64,000 nucleotides of DNA from Pseudomonas abietaniphila (GCF_900100795.1 NZ_FNCO01000020.1:62001-126000), one strand, 5' to 3'. Positions 52,766 through 61,848 are shown, counted from the stretch's first letter. Translations and numbers: made by a program. Notes: a model not told the origin generated them from the sequence alone.

Positions 52766-52852
52766 TGTGTAGGAGCGCCCGCGATGAACGATAACGTAGG
52801 TTTCCTGATAGGCCGTGCCGCCTGATCCGCGGGCAAGCGCGCTCCTACAGGT
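52766..52852. repeat. REPIN, core type A with deletion in left arm
   Basis: The right arm is the full type A (CGCGGGCAAGCGCGCTCC-TACAGG); the left arm has lost GCGCTTG and reads GTAGGAGCGCCCGCGAT. Confidence 0.75.
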
Positions 52853-52915
52853 AGGCGACTCGCATCAGATCTTATTGCGTTAAGCTCCTTCCTACGCCAC
52901 CAAAGGGCTTTACCC

Positions 52916-53830
52916 ATGCGATTTCAATCTTGCGCCCTGACGCTTTTGTTGGCGCTGCTTTCTGCTCAGGCAGTCGCCTTCACCGGCCCCAAGCCCGGCG
53001 ATGTCATCGAAGTCACGCTTGACCAGGTCCACCCCACGCAGGCGGTGATCGGGTTCGATCAGGTGTATTACAAGCTTGAGCGCTTCGCCAAGGATCGCCA
53101 GAAGCTGTTCGATGAGATCTGCGAAAGCAACGGTCAGGATGAAGCGAAACCCGTCAGTGAAAGCGCCGACCCACTGAAGCCTGAAAGCTTCACCTGCAAG
53201 GACGAACCAAACGCCCATCCTGAAGAGATGAAAACCGTGGTGGTCGGTCCCGGTGGCCAGTTCTATCTCACGGATGGTCATCACACCTTCACCACGCTGT
53301 GGGAGCAGCCCGGTGCAGGGGCGCAACTGAAGATGAAGGTGCGCATCACCGACGTTTTCAGCGACAGCGCCGACATGGCGACATTCTGGAAACGCATGGA
53401 AAAGGCCCACAAAGTCTGGCTTAAGGACGGCAACGGCCAAGCGCTTTCACCCGATCAATTGCCCGCGCACGTTGGCTTGAAATCGATGCAGAACGACCTC
53501 CTGCGCAGCATCGTCTATTTCGTTCGTGGCGCCGCCTATGACAAACCCAAGGCTGGCGATGTGTCTCCGGAATTTCTGGAGTTTTATTGGGCTGACTGGC
53601 TGCGTGACCGGCTCAAGCTGGCGGACTTCAACCTCAGCGAACGCAGCGGTTATCACCAGGCGTTGCAGGCAGCGAGTGATTTGATGGTTAAGCCGCCGTT
53701 GAGCAAGACCATCGGCGGCGGTCTGACGGCGAAACAGCTAGGTGGTTTCAAGTCGGTGAAGCGCAAGGCGTTGACCAAGACTGCGAGTGAGAAGCTGCCG
53801 TACGTGATCGATTACAAGGACACGCACTGA
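52916..53830 (+). CDS. Secreted ParB/Srx-fold protein
   Basis: A 304-residue exported protein. The signal peptide (about 1-21) ends AQAVA. The body (about 25-200) resembles the ParB-like family (ParBc_2): FTGPKPGDVIEVTLDQVHP, then FYLTDGHHTFTTLWE, which holds the DGHH motif shared by ParB, sulfiredoxin and related nucleotide-using proteins. The rest is helical. What a ParB fold does outside the cytoplasm is not known. It is alone, between the acylase and a DUF6436 gene on the other strand. Confidence 0.7.
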   Translation: MRFQSCALTLLLALLSAQAVAFTGPKPGDVIEVTLDQVHPTQAVIGFDQVYYKLERFAKDRQKLFDEICESNGQDEAKPVSESADPLKPESFTCKDEPNAHPEEMKTVVVGPGGQFYLTDGHHTFTTLWEQPGAGAQLKMKVRITDVFSDSADMATFWKRMEKAHKVWLKDGNGQALSPDQLPAHVGLKSMQNDLLRSIVYFVRGAAYDKPKAGDVSPEFLEFYWADWLRDRLKLADFNLSERSGYHQALQAASDLMVKPPLSKTIGGGLTAKQLGGFKSVKRKALTKTASEKLPYVIDYKDTH

Positions 53831-53888
53831 TCGATGGCCCTGATGGCGGCGAGCAATCTGTGGGAGCCCGGCGATCATAAGATCTGAG

Positions 53889-54476
53889 TCAGTCAGGACC
53901 CAGCCAAGGGCAATAGCAGCCGACCGCCATGGTATGTGTGGCGCTGACCGGGCGATCGCTTTTGAGCGCCAGAAGGATCGGCTCGATAAAGCTGTTCTGT
54001 GAATTGCAGATCAGCCCTTCGCTGTAAGGCCCGAAATACGCAAGCCTGCCCTGACGGTCCCAGATCGCGACCGCAGGGCTGGCGGTGATCCGCTCGGCAC
54101 CCGGCAGGCTGCCAAGGGGTTTGATCGCGCTCAAGGTAGACGGCAGTTTTCCATGAGTGCCCGGCTTCTGGACCGCATAGAAATCCACGCCATTGGCGCC
54201 CGCGAAATGCTCCACGAGCTGGCTCAGGTGTTCCTGATTGCCGACGTTGCAGGGGCAGGCCGGGTCCCAGAAATGCACGACCCTGATACGCCCCGGTCCG
54301 GCCAGCGCTGGCGGCAGGCTCAGGACATCGCCGGCAAACAACGCCGTCTGATCACTGAACGCACGGATGTATCGGCCCTCAAACCATTCATAGCCTGCCC
54401 ATAACGCCGCCGCGCAGATGACCGTAGTCAGCGCAATGAATGCAGTGCGATGTCGAGTGCTTGGGTGGACAGTCAT
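53889..54476 (-). CDS. DUF6436 thioredoxin-like membrane protein
   Basis: A 195-residue protein with an N-terminal membrane anchor (about 12-32) and a periplasmic thioredoxin-like fold. The active-site region reads VVHFWDPACPCNVGNQEHL, with CPC in place of the usual CXXC; a second pair of cysteines lies at the C-terminus (GCYCPW) and one more in GLICNSQ. The start at 54476 avoids a long non-conserved extension. Function is unknown; redox activity is likely but not shown. Confidence 0.7.
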   Translation of the reverse strand: MTVHPSTRHRTAFIALTTVICAAALWAGYEWFEGRYIRAFSDQTALFAGDVLSLPPALAGPGRIRVVHFWDPACPCNVGNQEHLSQLVEHFAGANGVDFYAVQKPGTHGKLPSTLSAIKPLGSLPGAERITASPAVAIWDRQGRLAYFGPYSEGLICNSQNSFIEPILLALKSDRPVSATHTMAVGCYCPWLGPD

Positions 54477-54582
54477 GGGGCGGGCTTCGATTTGGGTGAC
54501 GTAGCTTGCCACGCCTGAGTGGACAGAAGAAACTCACGGGCAGTCGTCACTTTTTATTTCCTGTTTGGCTGATGGATTACCG

Positions 54583-55539
54583 ATGTCCAACACGTTCGAC
54601 CCCGATCACCTGCGGGCCAGTCTGCAACCGTTGAGCGCCCGGCAGCCGATGTCCGATGAAGGCCTGGCTTACCAGCGTTTCTACACCCTGGCCGGGCTCG
54701 GTCGTGATGGTCTGGTCAACAGCCGTCTCGGTCGCTTCGAGGTCGGCGGCTACGAGATCGTCACCCAACTCTGGATGCCTGAGAACCCGGTCGCGACGCT
54801 GGTTTTGGTGCATGGCTTCTACGATCACATGGGGTTGTACCGGCACGTCATCGAGTGGGCGCTGGAGCTGGGCTTTGCAGTGGTGTCCTGTGATCTGCCA
54901 GGGCATGGACTGTCTAGCGGGAGCCGGGCGAGCATTATCGACTTTGCCGAATATCAGCTGGTGCTCGACCGGTTGTTCGTCGAGGCCGAGACTCTCCAAC
55001 TGCCCAAACCCTGGCACCTGTGTGGACAGAGCACGGGCGGCGCCATCGTGATTGACCACCTGCTTAATCACGGCGATGAAAGCCCGGCACAAGGGCAGTC
55101 GATCCTGCTCGCGCCGTTGGTACGACCGAGGGGATGGACCTGGTCGAAAGTCAGTTATTACCTGTTGCGGGCGTTCGTCAAAGGCATCGACCGACGCTTC
55201 AGCGAGAACTCCAATGCGCCTGCGTTTCTGCCGTTTCTGATGGCCGACCCGTTGCAGCCCCGGCGCTTGCCGACGGCGTGGGTCGGGGCGCTGGCCAAAT
55301 GGATCGAGCGCATAGAACACGCGCCCCGCAGCCGCCGCAGTCCGTTGATCGTGCAAGGCGAGTCCGACATGACCGTGGACTGGAGCCACAACCTTGCGGT
55401 GCTCAACGACAAATTCGATCACCCGCAGATTTTCATGCTGCACGAGGCGCGGCATCACCTGGCCAATGAATTGCCGGAGATACGCGAGCGGTTCTTTGAG
55501 TTTTTGACTCGGCGGATGGTGCAGACCCAGATATCCTGA
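54583..55539 (+). CDS. Alpha/beta hydrolase (lysophospholipase-like)
   Basis: A 318-residue serine hydrolase of the Hydrolase_4 group. The oxyanion region reads TLVLVHGFYDHMGLYRHVIEW, the nucleophile elbow is CGQSTGGAIV (Ser near 153), and the catalytic His is in LHEARHHLANE near 295. It is cytoplasmic, without a signal peptide. Members act on monoacylglycerols or lysophospholipids; the true substrate is unknown. The start at 54583 is chosen from the family's short polar N-terminus. Confidence 0.82.
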   Translation: MSNTFDPDHLRASLQPLSARQPMSDEGLAYQRFYTLAGLGRDGLVNSRLGRFEVGGYEIVTQLWMPENPVATLVLVHGFYDHMGLYRHVIEWALELGFAVVSCDLPGHGLSSGSRASIIDFAEYQLVLDRLFVEAETLQLPKPWHLCGQSTGGAIVIDHLLNHGDESPAQGQSILLAPLVRPRGWTWSKVSYYLLRAFVKGIDRRFSENSNAPAFLPFLMADPLQPRRLPTAWVGALAKWIERIEHAPRSRRSPLIVQGESDMTVDWSHNLAVLNDKFDHPQIFMLHEARHHLANELPEIRERFFEFLTRRMVQTQIS

Positions 55540-55547
55540 GGCCTTTA

Positions 55548-55646
55548 CCTGTAGGAGCCGGCCTGGCGAATGCGGTGGTTCAGCTACATTGATGCTGGAT
55601 GACGCACCGCATTCGCTGCCCTCGTAACCTCGGACGTCCTACAGGG
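55548..55646. repeat. Mosaic REPIN (core types D and F)
   Basis: The left half is type D-like (CCTGTAGGAGCCGGCCTGGC); the right half is type F-like (GCCCTCGTAACCTCGGACG-TCCTACAGG) with a 3-base loss. The two cores do not pair. Confidence 0.75.
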
Positions 55647-55677
55647 ATCGGGTTGATGCGCAAACTTGTGCTGAGAC

Positions 55678-55768
55678 CTGTGGGCCGGCTTGCTGGCGAA
55701 TGCATCCGTTCAGACACACCAGGGTTGAATGACACACCGCGTTCGCCAGCAAGCCGGCTCCTGCAGTG
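55678..55768. repeat. REPIN, core type D (CGGCTTGCTGGCGAA)
   Basis: Left CCTGTGGGCCGGCTTGCTGGC, right GCCAGCAAGCCGGCTCC. It lies 32 bases after the mosaic element and before the DUF2059 gene end. Confidence 0.8.
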
Positions 55769-55790
55769 AAGTCGCTAGCCCCAGAGTTGA

Positions 55791-56531
55791 CTACTTCACG
55801 TTCTGCCCAACCGCCAACCCCGCGCGAATCGCGGCCAGGGCGGCCTGATAATAGGCCTTGCCTTCGTTGGACTCGGCAAAGGTCGAGAACTCGTCCAGCT
55901 CCGAGTCTGACAAGTCGCGGTAGACGTACAACAGCGTGTTGCTCATGTCGTTGCTGATCTGCGCCATCAGCCGCTCGCGCTGACCGTCGAGCATGGCCTG
56001 TGTCGTTCCTCCGCCCATCAGTCCCGGAATCATCGAGCTCAGGCTGTCGGCTGCCACGCCGGCGATGGCCAGGCTCACTTCTGCGCCCGCCTCTTTGGCA
56101 GGCAGCGCGCTGACCAGGTGACCGATGATGAGCAGGCGGTTGTCGCTGGCCTGCATCTTAGGCAACCCCTGCGCGTTCTTTGCCAGTTGGTCGGGGCGCG
56201 TGGCGGTGAGTTCGGCGTTGACGATCTTGCGGCCCAGAGGTGACTGGAAGAACTGCAGGGCGGGGTTGGGGTCCGTCAGGGTCTGACGCAGTCTCTGTTC
56301 GGCACGCTGGTCCATGGCCTGAGGAGCGAAGCGCTGGTTGCTGTTGTTCACCAGCGCGTCGAACACGGCAGGCGGCAGGCTGTTCTTGTAGCGCTGTTGT
56401 GCGGCTTTGAGGGCGTCGTTGAAATGCGCGCGCTGTTCTGGCCAGCCGGCGACCTTGTACAGCTGGTCGTGGCCGTCTGCCCAGGCGGGCATGGTGCAGA
56501 ACATCAACATCAGGAAAAACAGACGGCGCAT
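55791..56531 (-). CDS. DUF2059 family exported protein
   Basis: A 246-residue protein with a signal peptide (MRRLFFLMLMFCTMPAWA) from the chosen start at 56531. The C-terminal 60 residues fit DUF2059: LLYVYRDLSDSELDEFSTFAESNEGKAYYQ. The middle is helical, with a Gly-rich patch near 165. Function unknown. It stands alone, divergent from the 2OG oxygenase gene. Confidence 0.75.
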   Translation of the reverse strand: MRRLFFLMLMFCTMPAWADGHDQLYKVAGWPEQRAHFNDALKAAQQRYKNSLPPAVFDALVNNSNQRFAPQAMDQRAEQRLRQTLTDPNPALQFFQSPLGRKIVNAELTATRPDQLAKNAQGLPKMQASDNRLLIIGHLVSALPAKEAGAEVSLAIAGVAADSLSSMIPGLMGGGTTQAMLDGQRERLMAQISNDMSNTLLYVYRDLSDSELDEFSTFAESNEGKAYYQAALAAIRAGLAVGQNVK

Positions 56532-56735
56532 TAGAGACTCCTGTCGGCAGGCCGCTATTCTCGGCGGGGCGGCGGGGATTTGTCGAGTTAACAGTTGCCA
56601 GACCCCAAGAAAACCGATGCGTTCGGCCCGGTTACGTGTAAATCGGCCATGGGTTTTTAAACCTGAAAAAATATTCCTCGGCTGGCGGACCACGGGCTCT
56701 GTTGGATTGATCGGCGTATGGATACTATGCGCGCC

Positions 56736-57365
56736 ATGCGCATATCCCCTGATCACCCCCTGCTGTTACGAATCGTCGACGACCTGGCCGAGCGTGGCTG
56801 GTCGCAGCAGAATATTTTCCTGCCGGACAGTCTCACCCGTGAGCTGGCGCTTGAGTGTCGCCAGCGGGCAGCCCAGGGTGAACTTGCGCCCGCAGCGGTC
56901 GGGCGCGGCCCTGCGCAGGAAGTGCGTGAAGGGATTCGGGGTGATCACATTCAGTGGCTGGAACCGGGACAGGCCGAGCCTTGCGACCGTTACCTGGAGC
57001 TGATGGACAGCTTGCGTCAGGCGCTCAATCGCGGGCTGTTCCTGGGGCTTGAGGATTACGAGAGCCATTTCGCGCTGTACCCGCCGGGCGCTTTCTATCG
57101 CAAGCACGTTGACCGTTTCCGCGACGACGACAAGCGCATGGTGTCGGCGGTGATCTACCTCAATGACGCGTGGCTGCCGGAGCATGGCGGTCAACTGCGC
57201 ATGTTCCTCAAGGACGGCGCCGAGTATGACGTGCAACCCACCGGTGGATGTCTGGTGGTGTTTCTCTCCGGCGACATGCCGCATGAAGTCCTGCCTTCTA
57301 CCCGCGAGCGCCTGTCGCTGACCGGCTGGTTCCGCCGACGGGGCAATGAGCCGTTTGAGCTTTGA
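56736..57365 (+). CDS. 2OG-Fe(II) oxygenase
   Basis: A 209-residue prolyl-hydroxylase-type dioxygenase. The iron ligands are visible: His124 and Asp126 in FYRKHVDRF and His183 in GDMPHEVLP; Arg192 in ERLSLTGWF binds 2-oxoglutarate. The family hydroxylates proteins or small molecules; the substrate is not known. In-frame ATG codons exist at 56718, 56727 and 56736; none has a clear ribosome site and I chose the last. Confidence 0.8.
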   Translation: MRISPDHPLLLRIVDDLAERGWSQQNIFLPDSLTRELALECRQRAAQGELAPAAVGRGPAQEVREGIRGDHIQWLEPGQAEPCDRYLELMDSLRQALNRGLFLGLEDYESHFALYPPGAFYRKHVDRFRDDDKRMVSAVIYLNDAWLPEHGGQLRMFLKDGAEYDVQPTGGCLVVFLSGDMPHEVLPSTRERLSLTGWFRRRGNEPFEL

Positions 57366-57616
57366 GCGACCTGCGGCTGGCGACTCATACTCACGGCTGA
57401 GATCCGATCTGCTGTGGGAGCGGTCGTCATTCAGCAGGGCTGTCGGGGCCGCGAAAACATGAAATCTTCTACATAAATCCGGTTAGCTGCACACGTCGGT
57501 CTCAAGCGGGGCTAAGGTACAGGCCATGCTTGAGCGTTTATCAGTGGGTCGTGAAACGGCCCTTTGCGCTCACGGTCCGACGCCAAGCGTTCACAAGATC
57601 AAGAACCGGAGAGATC

Positions 57617-58054
57617 ATGAAGACCCTATTCGCAAGAACTGCCCTGGCTGGCCTGCTCCTTGGCTCGACCTTTCTGGCTCAGGCTGCCGATGTGCCACGG
57701 ACCCCTTCGCCCGCTGGCGCCGAGGTTTACATCATCTCGCCCAAGGACGGCGCTGTCGTCAGCGGTGCGTTCAAAGTTCAGTTCGGCCTCAAGGGTATGG
57801 GCGTCGCACCTGCGGGCGTTGACGTGCCAGACACGGGTCACCATCACCTGCTGATCGACGTGAAGGATCAGCCGGACATGAACGCGCCCCTGCCGACCAC
57901 CGACAACATTCGTCACTTCGGCAAAGGCCAGACCGAAACCGAACTGAACCTCACCCCGGGTAAACACACCTTGCAGCTGCTGATGGGTGACAAGAGCCAC
58001 GTGCCGCTGAACCCGGTGGTTGAGTCGCAGAAGATCACGATTACGGTGAAGTGA
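57617..58054 (+). CDS. DUF4399 family exported protein
   Basis: A 145-residue protein. The start at 57617 (CCGGAGAG upstream) gives a signal peptide ending AQA. The body fits DUF4399: VYIISPKDGAVVSGAFKVQFGLKGMGVAPAG, GHHHLLID and FGKGQTETELNLTPGKHTLQLL. The histidine cluster may bind metal. Function is unknown. A REPIN follows, then serA on the opposite strand. Confidence 0.8.
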   Translation: MKTLFARTALAGLLLGSTFLAQAADVPRTPSPAGAEVYIISPKDGAVVSGAFKVQFGLKGMGVAPAGVDVPDTGHHHLLIDVKDQPDMNAPLPTTDNIRHFGKGQTETELNLTPGKHTLQLLMGDKSHVPLNPVVESQKITITVK

Positions 58055-58083
58055 CGCATTTGTAGGCGTGGGTGACGCCTTTC

Positions 58084-58177
58084 CCTGTGGGAGCGAATTT
58101 ATTCGCGATGCTGAGTTTCAGGCGATAAATCTGTATTGGATGCACCGCCCTCATCGCGAATGAATTCGCTCCCACAG
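58084..58177. repeat. REPIN, core type C (CGAATTTATTCGCGA)
   Basis: Left CCTGTGGGAGCGAATTTATT-CGCGATG and right ATCGCGAATGAATTCGCTCC-CACAG; one base differs. Confidence 0.85.
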
Positions 58178-58215
58178 AAGGTGTGCCGACCGTGTAGCGC
58201 ATTAACGGCAGGCAC

Positions 58216-58247
58216 AAAAAAGGAGACCCGAAGGTCTCCTTTTTTCA
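58216..58247 (-). terminator. Intrinsic terminator after serA
   Basis: AAAAAAGGAGACC-CGAA-GGTCTCCTTTTTT; the minus strand reads into T-run, 20 bases after the serA stop. The hairpin is symmetric, so it may work both ways. Confidence 0.85.
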
Positions 58248-58265
58248 TGGCCCTGAAAAAGCGGC

Positions 58266-59495
58266 TTAGAACAGAACGCGGCTACGGATGGTGCCTTTGA
58301 TGTGCTGCAGCTTCTCTTGCGCCAGGTCCGAGTATTCGGCGTCGACGTCGATGACCACATAACCGACTTTCTCGTTGGTCTGCAGGAACTGACCGGAGAT
58401 GTTGATGCCGTTTTCTGCGAACACCTTGTTGATCTCGCTGAGCACGCCCGGGATGTTTTCGTGAATGTGCAGCAGACGGTGCTTGCCCGGGTGAGCCGGC
58501 AGGGCCACTTCAGGGAAGTTGACCGAGGACACCGACGTACCGTTGTCGCTGTACTTGACCAGCTTCTCGGCCACTTCCAGACCGATGTTGGCCTGGGCTT
58601 CGGCGGTGGAGCCACCGATGTGCGGGGTCAGGATCACGTTGTCCAGGCCACGCAGGGGGCTTTCGAAGATGTCATCGTTGGAGCGAGGCTCGACCGGGAA
58701 CACGTCGATGGCCGCGCCGATCAGGTGCTGGTCCTTGATCGCGCTGGCCAGGGCGTCGAGATCCACCACAGTGCCGCGCGCGGCGTTGATCAGGATCGCG
58801 CCTTTCTTCATGGCGCGGATTTCTTTCTCGCCAATCATCATTTGCGTGGACGGCAGCTCAGGCACGTGCAGCGAGACGATGTCGGCCAGGCCCAGCAACT
58901 CGGTCAGGCTAGGGACCTGGGTCGCGTTGCCCAGCGGCAGCTTGGTCAGCGGGTCGAAGAAGAACACCTGCATGCCCAGGCTTTCAGCCAGAACCGACAG
59001 CTGAGTACCGATAGAGCCGTAGCCGATGATGCCCAGTTTCTTGCCACGGATTTCGAACGAGTTGGCAGCGCTTTTGATCCAGCCACCACGGTGGCAGGAC
59101 GCGTTCTTTTCCGGGATGCCGCGCAGCAGCAGAATCGCCTCGGCCAGCACCAGTTCCGCCACCGAACGGGTGTTGGAATAGGGGGCGTTGAAGACGGCGA
59201 TACCACGCTCGCGAGCGGCGTTCAGGTCGACCTGGTTGGTACCGATGCAGAAGCAGCCCACCGCGACCAGTTTCTTGGCGCAGTCGAACATTTCTTCGGT
59301 CAGTTGAGTGCGAGAACGGATACCGATGAAGTGAGCGTCGGCAATCTTTTCCTTCAGCTCGGCTTCCGGCAGAGACTTGGTGTGGTACTCGATGCTGGTG
59401 TAACCGGCGGCCTTGAGGACGTCGACTGCGGATTGGTGGACGCCTTCGAGAAGAAGGAACTTGATCTTGCTCTTGTCGAGGGAAGTCTTGCTCAT
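58266..59495 (-). CDS. serA: D-3-phosphoglycerate dehydrogenase
   Basis: A 409-residue NAD enzyme, first step of serine synthesis. Rossmann motif KLGIIGYGSIGTQLS (near 152-166), catalytic Arg in INAARGTVVD (near 238), Glu in VFPVEPRSN and His in LTPHIGGST (near 292). The C-terminus is an ACT domain (about 338-409) with IHENIPGVLSEINKVF, which binds serine for feedback control. It has no intervening ASB domain, as in E. coli SerA. Such enzymes also reduce 2-oxoglutarate to D-2-hydroxyglutarate. It is divergent from the dehydrogenase that removes that product. Confidence 0.94.
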   Translation of the reverse strand: MSKTSLDKSKIKFLLLEGVHQSAVDVLKAAGYTSIEYHTKSLPEAELKEKIADAHFIGIRSRTQLTEEMFDCAKKLVAVGCFCIGTNQVDLNAARERGIAVFNAPYSNTRSVAELVLAEAILLLRGIPEKNASCHRGGWIKSAANSFEIRGKKLGIIGYGSIGTQLSVLAESLGMQVFFFDPLTKLPLGNATQVPSLTELLGLADIVSLHVPELPSTQMMIGEKEIRAMKKGAILINAARGTVVDLDALASAIKDQHLIGAAIDVFPVEPRSNDDIFESPLRGLDNVILTPHIGGSTAEAQANIGLEVAEKLVKYSDNGTSVSSVNFPEVALPAHPGKHRLLHIHENIPGVLSEINKVFAENGINISGQFLQTNEKVGYVVIDVDAEYSDLAQEKLQHIKGTIRSRVLF

Positions 59496-59695
59496 CTGCG
59501 TAAACCTGTGTCCCGGAAAAAAATGGCAGGGAATGGACAGCTTGAGCTGGCCTCACGGCGCAACGGCGCCATCGCAGGTCGGCCTCAGGCACGTCTCTGC
59601 GGGGGCGGTATGCTAGCATATGTGCCCCGCTAAATACCCGCTCCTGCGACGTGAAGCGTTCTCAGGATGACCATGAATAGTTCGAGAGTTCGCCC

Positions 59696-61090
59696 ATGAT
59701 CGACGTTGCCGTAATCGAAGCGCTGAAGACCTTGGTTGAGCCCGGAAAAGTCCTCACGGACGCGGCCTCCCTTGAAGCTTATGGCAAGGACTGGACCCGT
59801 CAGTACACCCCTGCGCCCAGCGCCATTGTCTTCCCCAAAACCACCGAACAGGTTCAAGCCATTGTGCTGTGGGCCAACGAGCACAGGGTCGCACTGGTGC
59901 CTTCCGGCGGCCGGACCGGGCTGTCCGGCGCGGCGGTGGCGATGAACGGCGAGGTGGTGGTTTCGTTCGATTACATGAACCAGATCCTCGAACTCAACGT
60001 CACCGATCGCACCGTGCGCTGCCAGCCAGGCGTGGTCACTAAACAGCTGCAGAACTTCGCGGAAGAAAACGGCCTTTATTACCCGGTGGACTTCGCCTCG
60101 TCCGGCTCCAGTCAGATCGGCGGCAACATCGGCACCAATGCGGGCGGGATCAAGGTCATTCGCTACGGCATGACCCGTAACTGGGTGTCCGGCTTGAAGG
60201 TGGTCACCGGGAAGGGCGACATCCTCGAGCTGAACAAGGACCTGATCAAGAACGCCACCGGCTACGACCTGCGTCAGTTGTTCATCGGCGCCGAAGGCAC
60301 GCTCGGCTTTGTCGTCGAGGCGACGATGCGTCTGGACCGCGCGCCCAAGAACCTGACCTGCATGGTTTTGGGTACACCGGATTTCGACGCGATCATGCCG
60401 GTGCTGCATGCGTTTCACGGCAAGCTCGACCTGACAGCGTTCGAGTTTTTCTCCGACAAGGGGCTAGCCCGCATCATGGCGCGGGGCGATGTGCCCGAGC
60501 CGTTTGCGACCAAGACCCCGTTCTATGCCCTGCTGGAATTCGAGGCGAGCAACGACGAGATCGCCAACGAGGCGCTGGCAACATTCGAACACTGCGTGGA
60601 ACAAGGCTGGGTTATTGATGGCGTGATGAGCCAGAGCCAGCAGCAGTTGCAGAACCTGTGGAAACTGCGCGAGTACCTGTCCGAAACCATCTCCCACTGG
60701 ACGCCGTACAAAAACGACATCTCGGTCACTGTGTCGAAAGTCCCGGCGTTCCTGAACGAGATCGACGCAATCGTCAGCGAGCACTACCCCGACTTCGAGG
60801 TCGTCTGGTACGGCCACATCGGTGACGGCAACCTGCACTTGAATATCCTCAAGCCGGAAGACTTGCCCAAGGAAGAGTTCTTCGCCAAGTGCGCCACCGT
60901 CAACAAGTGGGTGTTCGAGATCGTTGAGAAGTACAACGGCTCGATCTCGGCCGAGCATGGCGTTGGCCTGGTCAAACGCGACTACCTCGAGTACAGCCGC
61001 TCGCCCGTGGAAATCGACTACATGAAAGCGGTCAAGGCGGTGTTCGACCCCAATGGCATCATGAACCCCGGAAAGATTTTCACGGTGTAA
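59696..61090 (+). CDS. D-2-hydroxyglutarate dehydrogenase, FAD-linked
   Basis: A 464-residue flavoenzyme of the GlcD/D-lactate dehydrogenase family. The FAD domain has PSGGRTGLSGAAVAM (near 78-92), SGSSQIGGNIGTNAGG (near 136-151) and IGAEGTLGFV; the C-terminus carries the metal site YGHIGDGNLHLN and SAEHGVGLVKRDYL. Located divergent from serA, as in Pseudomonas stutzeri and P. aeruginosa PA0317, where it oxidises D-2-hydroxyglutarate made by SerA and so pulls serine synthesis forward. Electrons go to an ETF-type acceptor. The function assignment rests on position and family. Confidence 0.85.
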   Translation: MIDVAVIEALKTLVEPGKVLTDAASLEAYGKDWTRQYTPAPSAIVFPKTTEQVQAIVLWANEHRVALVPSGGRTGLSGAAVAMNGEVVVSFDYMNQILELNVTDRTVRCQPGVVTKQLQNFAEENGLYYPVDFASSGSSQIGGNIGTNAGGIKVIRYGMTRNWVSGLKVVTGKGDILELNKDLIKNATGYDLRQLFIGAEGTLGFVVEATMRLDRAPKNLTCMVLGTPDFDAIMPVLHAFHGKLDLTAFEFFSDKGLARIMARGDVPEPFATKTPFYALLEFEASNDEIANEALATFEHCVEQGWVIDGVMSQSQQQLQNLWKLREYLSETISHWTPYKNDISVTVSKVPAFLNEIDAIVSEHYPDFEVVWYGHIGDGNLHLNILKPEDLPKEEFFAKCATVNKWVFEIVEKYNGSISAEHGVGLVKRDYLEYSRSPVEIDYMKAVKAVFDPNGIMNPGKIFTV

Positions 61091-61159
61091 GCTTCGCTCT
61101 GCCCGCTGGCCGTTTCACACGATAAAGACAAGCAGCAAGACCCGTATTCAGGAGCGCTC

Positions 61160-61825
61160 ATGAGCTATCAGCACAAGTATGTCGACGGTACCAAGGTCCA
61201 TTTTCCCTTGGGTAAAGTGGTCTGCATCGGCCGTAACTACGCCGAACACGCCAAGGAACTGGATAACCCGGTGCCAACCGAGCCCCTTCTGTTCATCAAA
61301 CCCGGCAGCTGCGTGGTCGGGATCGAAGGCGGCTTCACCATCCCGCAGGACCGTGGCTCGGTGCACTACGAAGCTGAAATCGTGGTACTGATCGGCAAAC
61401 CGCTGAGCAAGAACCCGAGCCGGGAAGAAGTGCTGGATGCGATCTCCGGTTTCGCGCCGGGCCTTGATCTGACGCTGCGCGACGTGCAGTCCAAATTGAA
61501 GGAGAAAGGCCTGCCTTGGGAGATCGCCAAATCGTTCGACGGCGCGGCGGTGATTGCGCCGTTCGTGTCGGCCGACGCGTACCCGGACCTGGCCGACATC
61601 GCCATTCGCCTGACCGTCAACGGCGAAGTGCGCCAGGACGGCAACAGCAGCCAGATGCTCAACCCCATCGTGCCGATGATTCAGCACATGGCCTCGCAAT
61701 TCTCGCTGCAGGCAGGCGACCTGATCATGACCGGCACGCCTGCGGGCGTCGGGCCGTTTCAGGTCGGCGACGACATCGTGTTGGAGCTACCGGGCCAAAG
61801 CCGTTTCGAAAGCGACGTTCGCTGA
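61160..61825 (+). CDS. Fumarylacetoacetate hydrolase (FAH) family protein
   Basis: A 221-residue single-domain FAH-fold enzyme. The metal site is visible in HYEAEIVVLIG (two Glu) and GLDLTLRDVQ (Asp), and TGTPAGVG closes the active site. Size and sequence resemble FAHD1-like acylpyruvases or oxaloacetate decarboxylases. AGGAG lies upstream. It follows the D-2-hydroxyglutarate dehydrogenase gene by 69 bases and ends in a terminator, so the two may form an operon. Confidence 0.82.
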   Translation: MSYQHKYVDGTKVHFPLGKVVCIGRNYAEHAKELDNPVPTEPLLFIKPGSCVVGIEGGFTIPQDRGSVHYEAEIVVLIGKPLSKNPSREEVLDAISGFAPGLDLTLRDVQSKLKEKGLPWEIAKSFDGAAVIAPFVSADAYPDLADIAIRLTVNGEVRQDGNSSQMLNPIVPMIQHMASQFSLQAGDLIMTGTPAGVGPFQVGDDIVLELPGQSRFESDVR

Positions 61826-61848
61826 TTCATGACGGGTTCGGCTATTGA

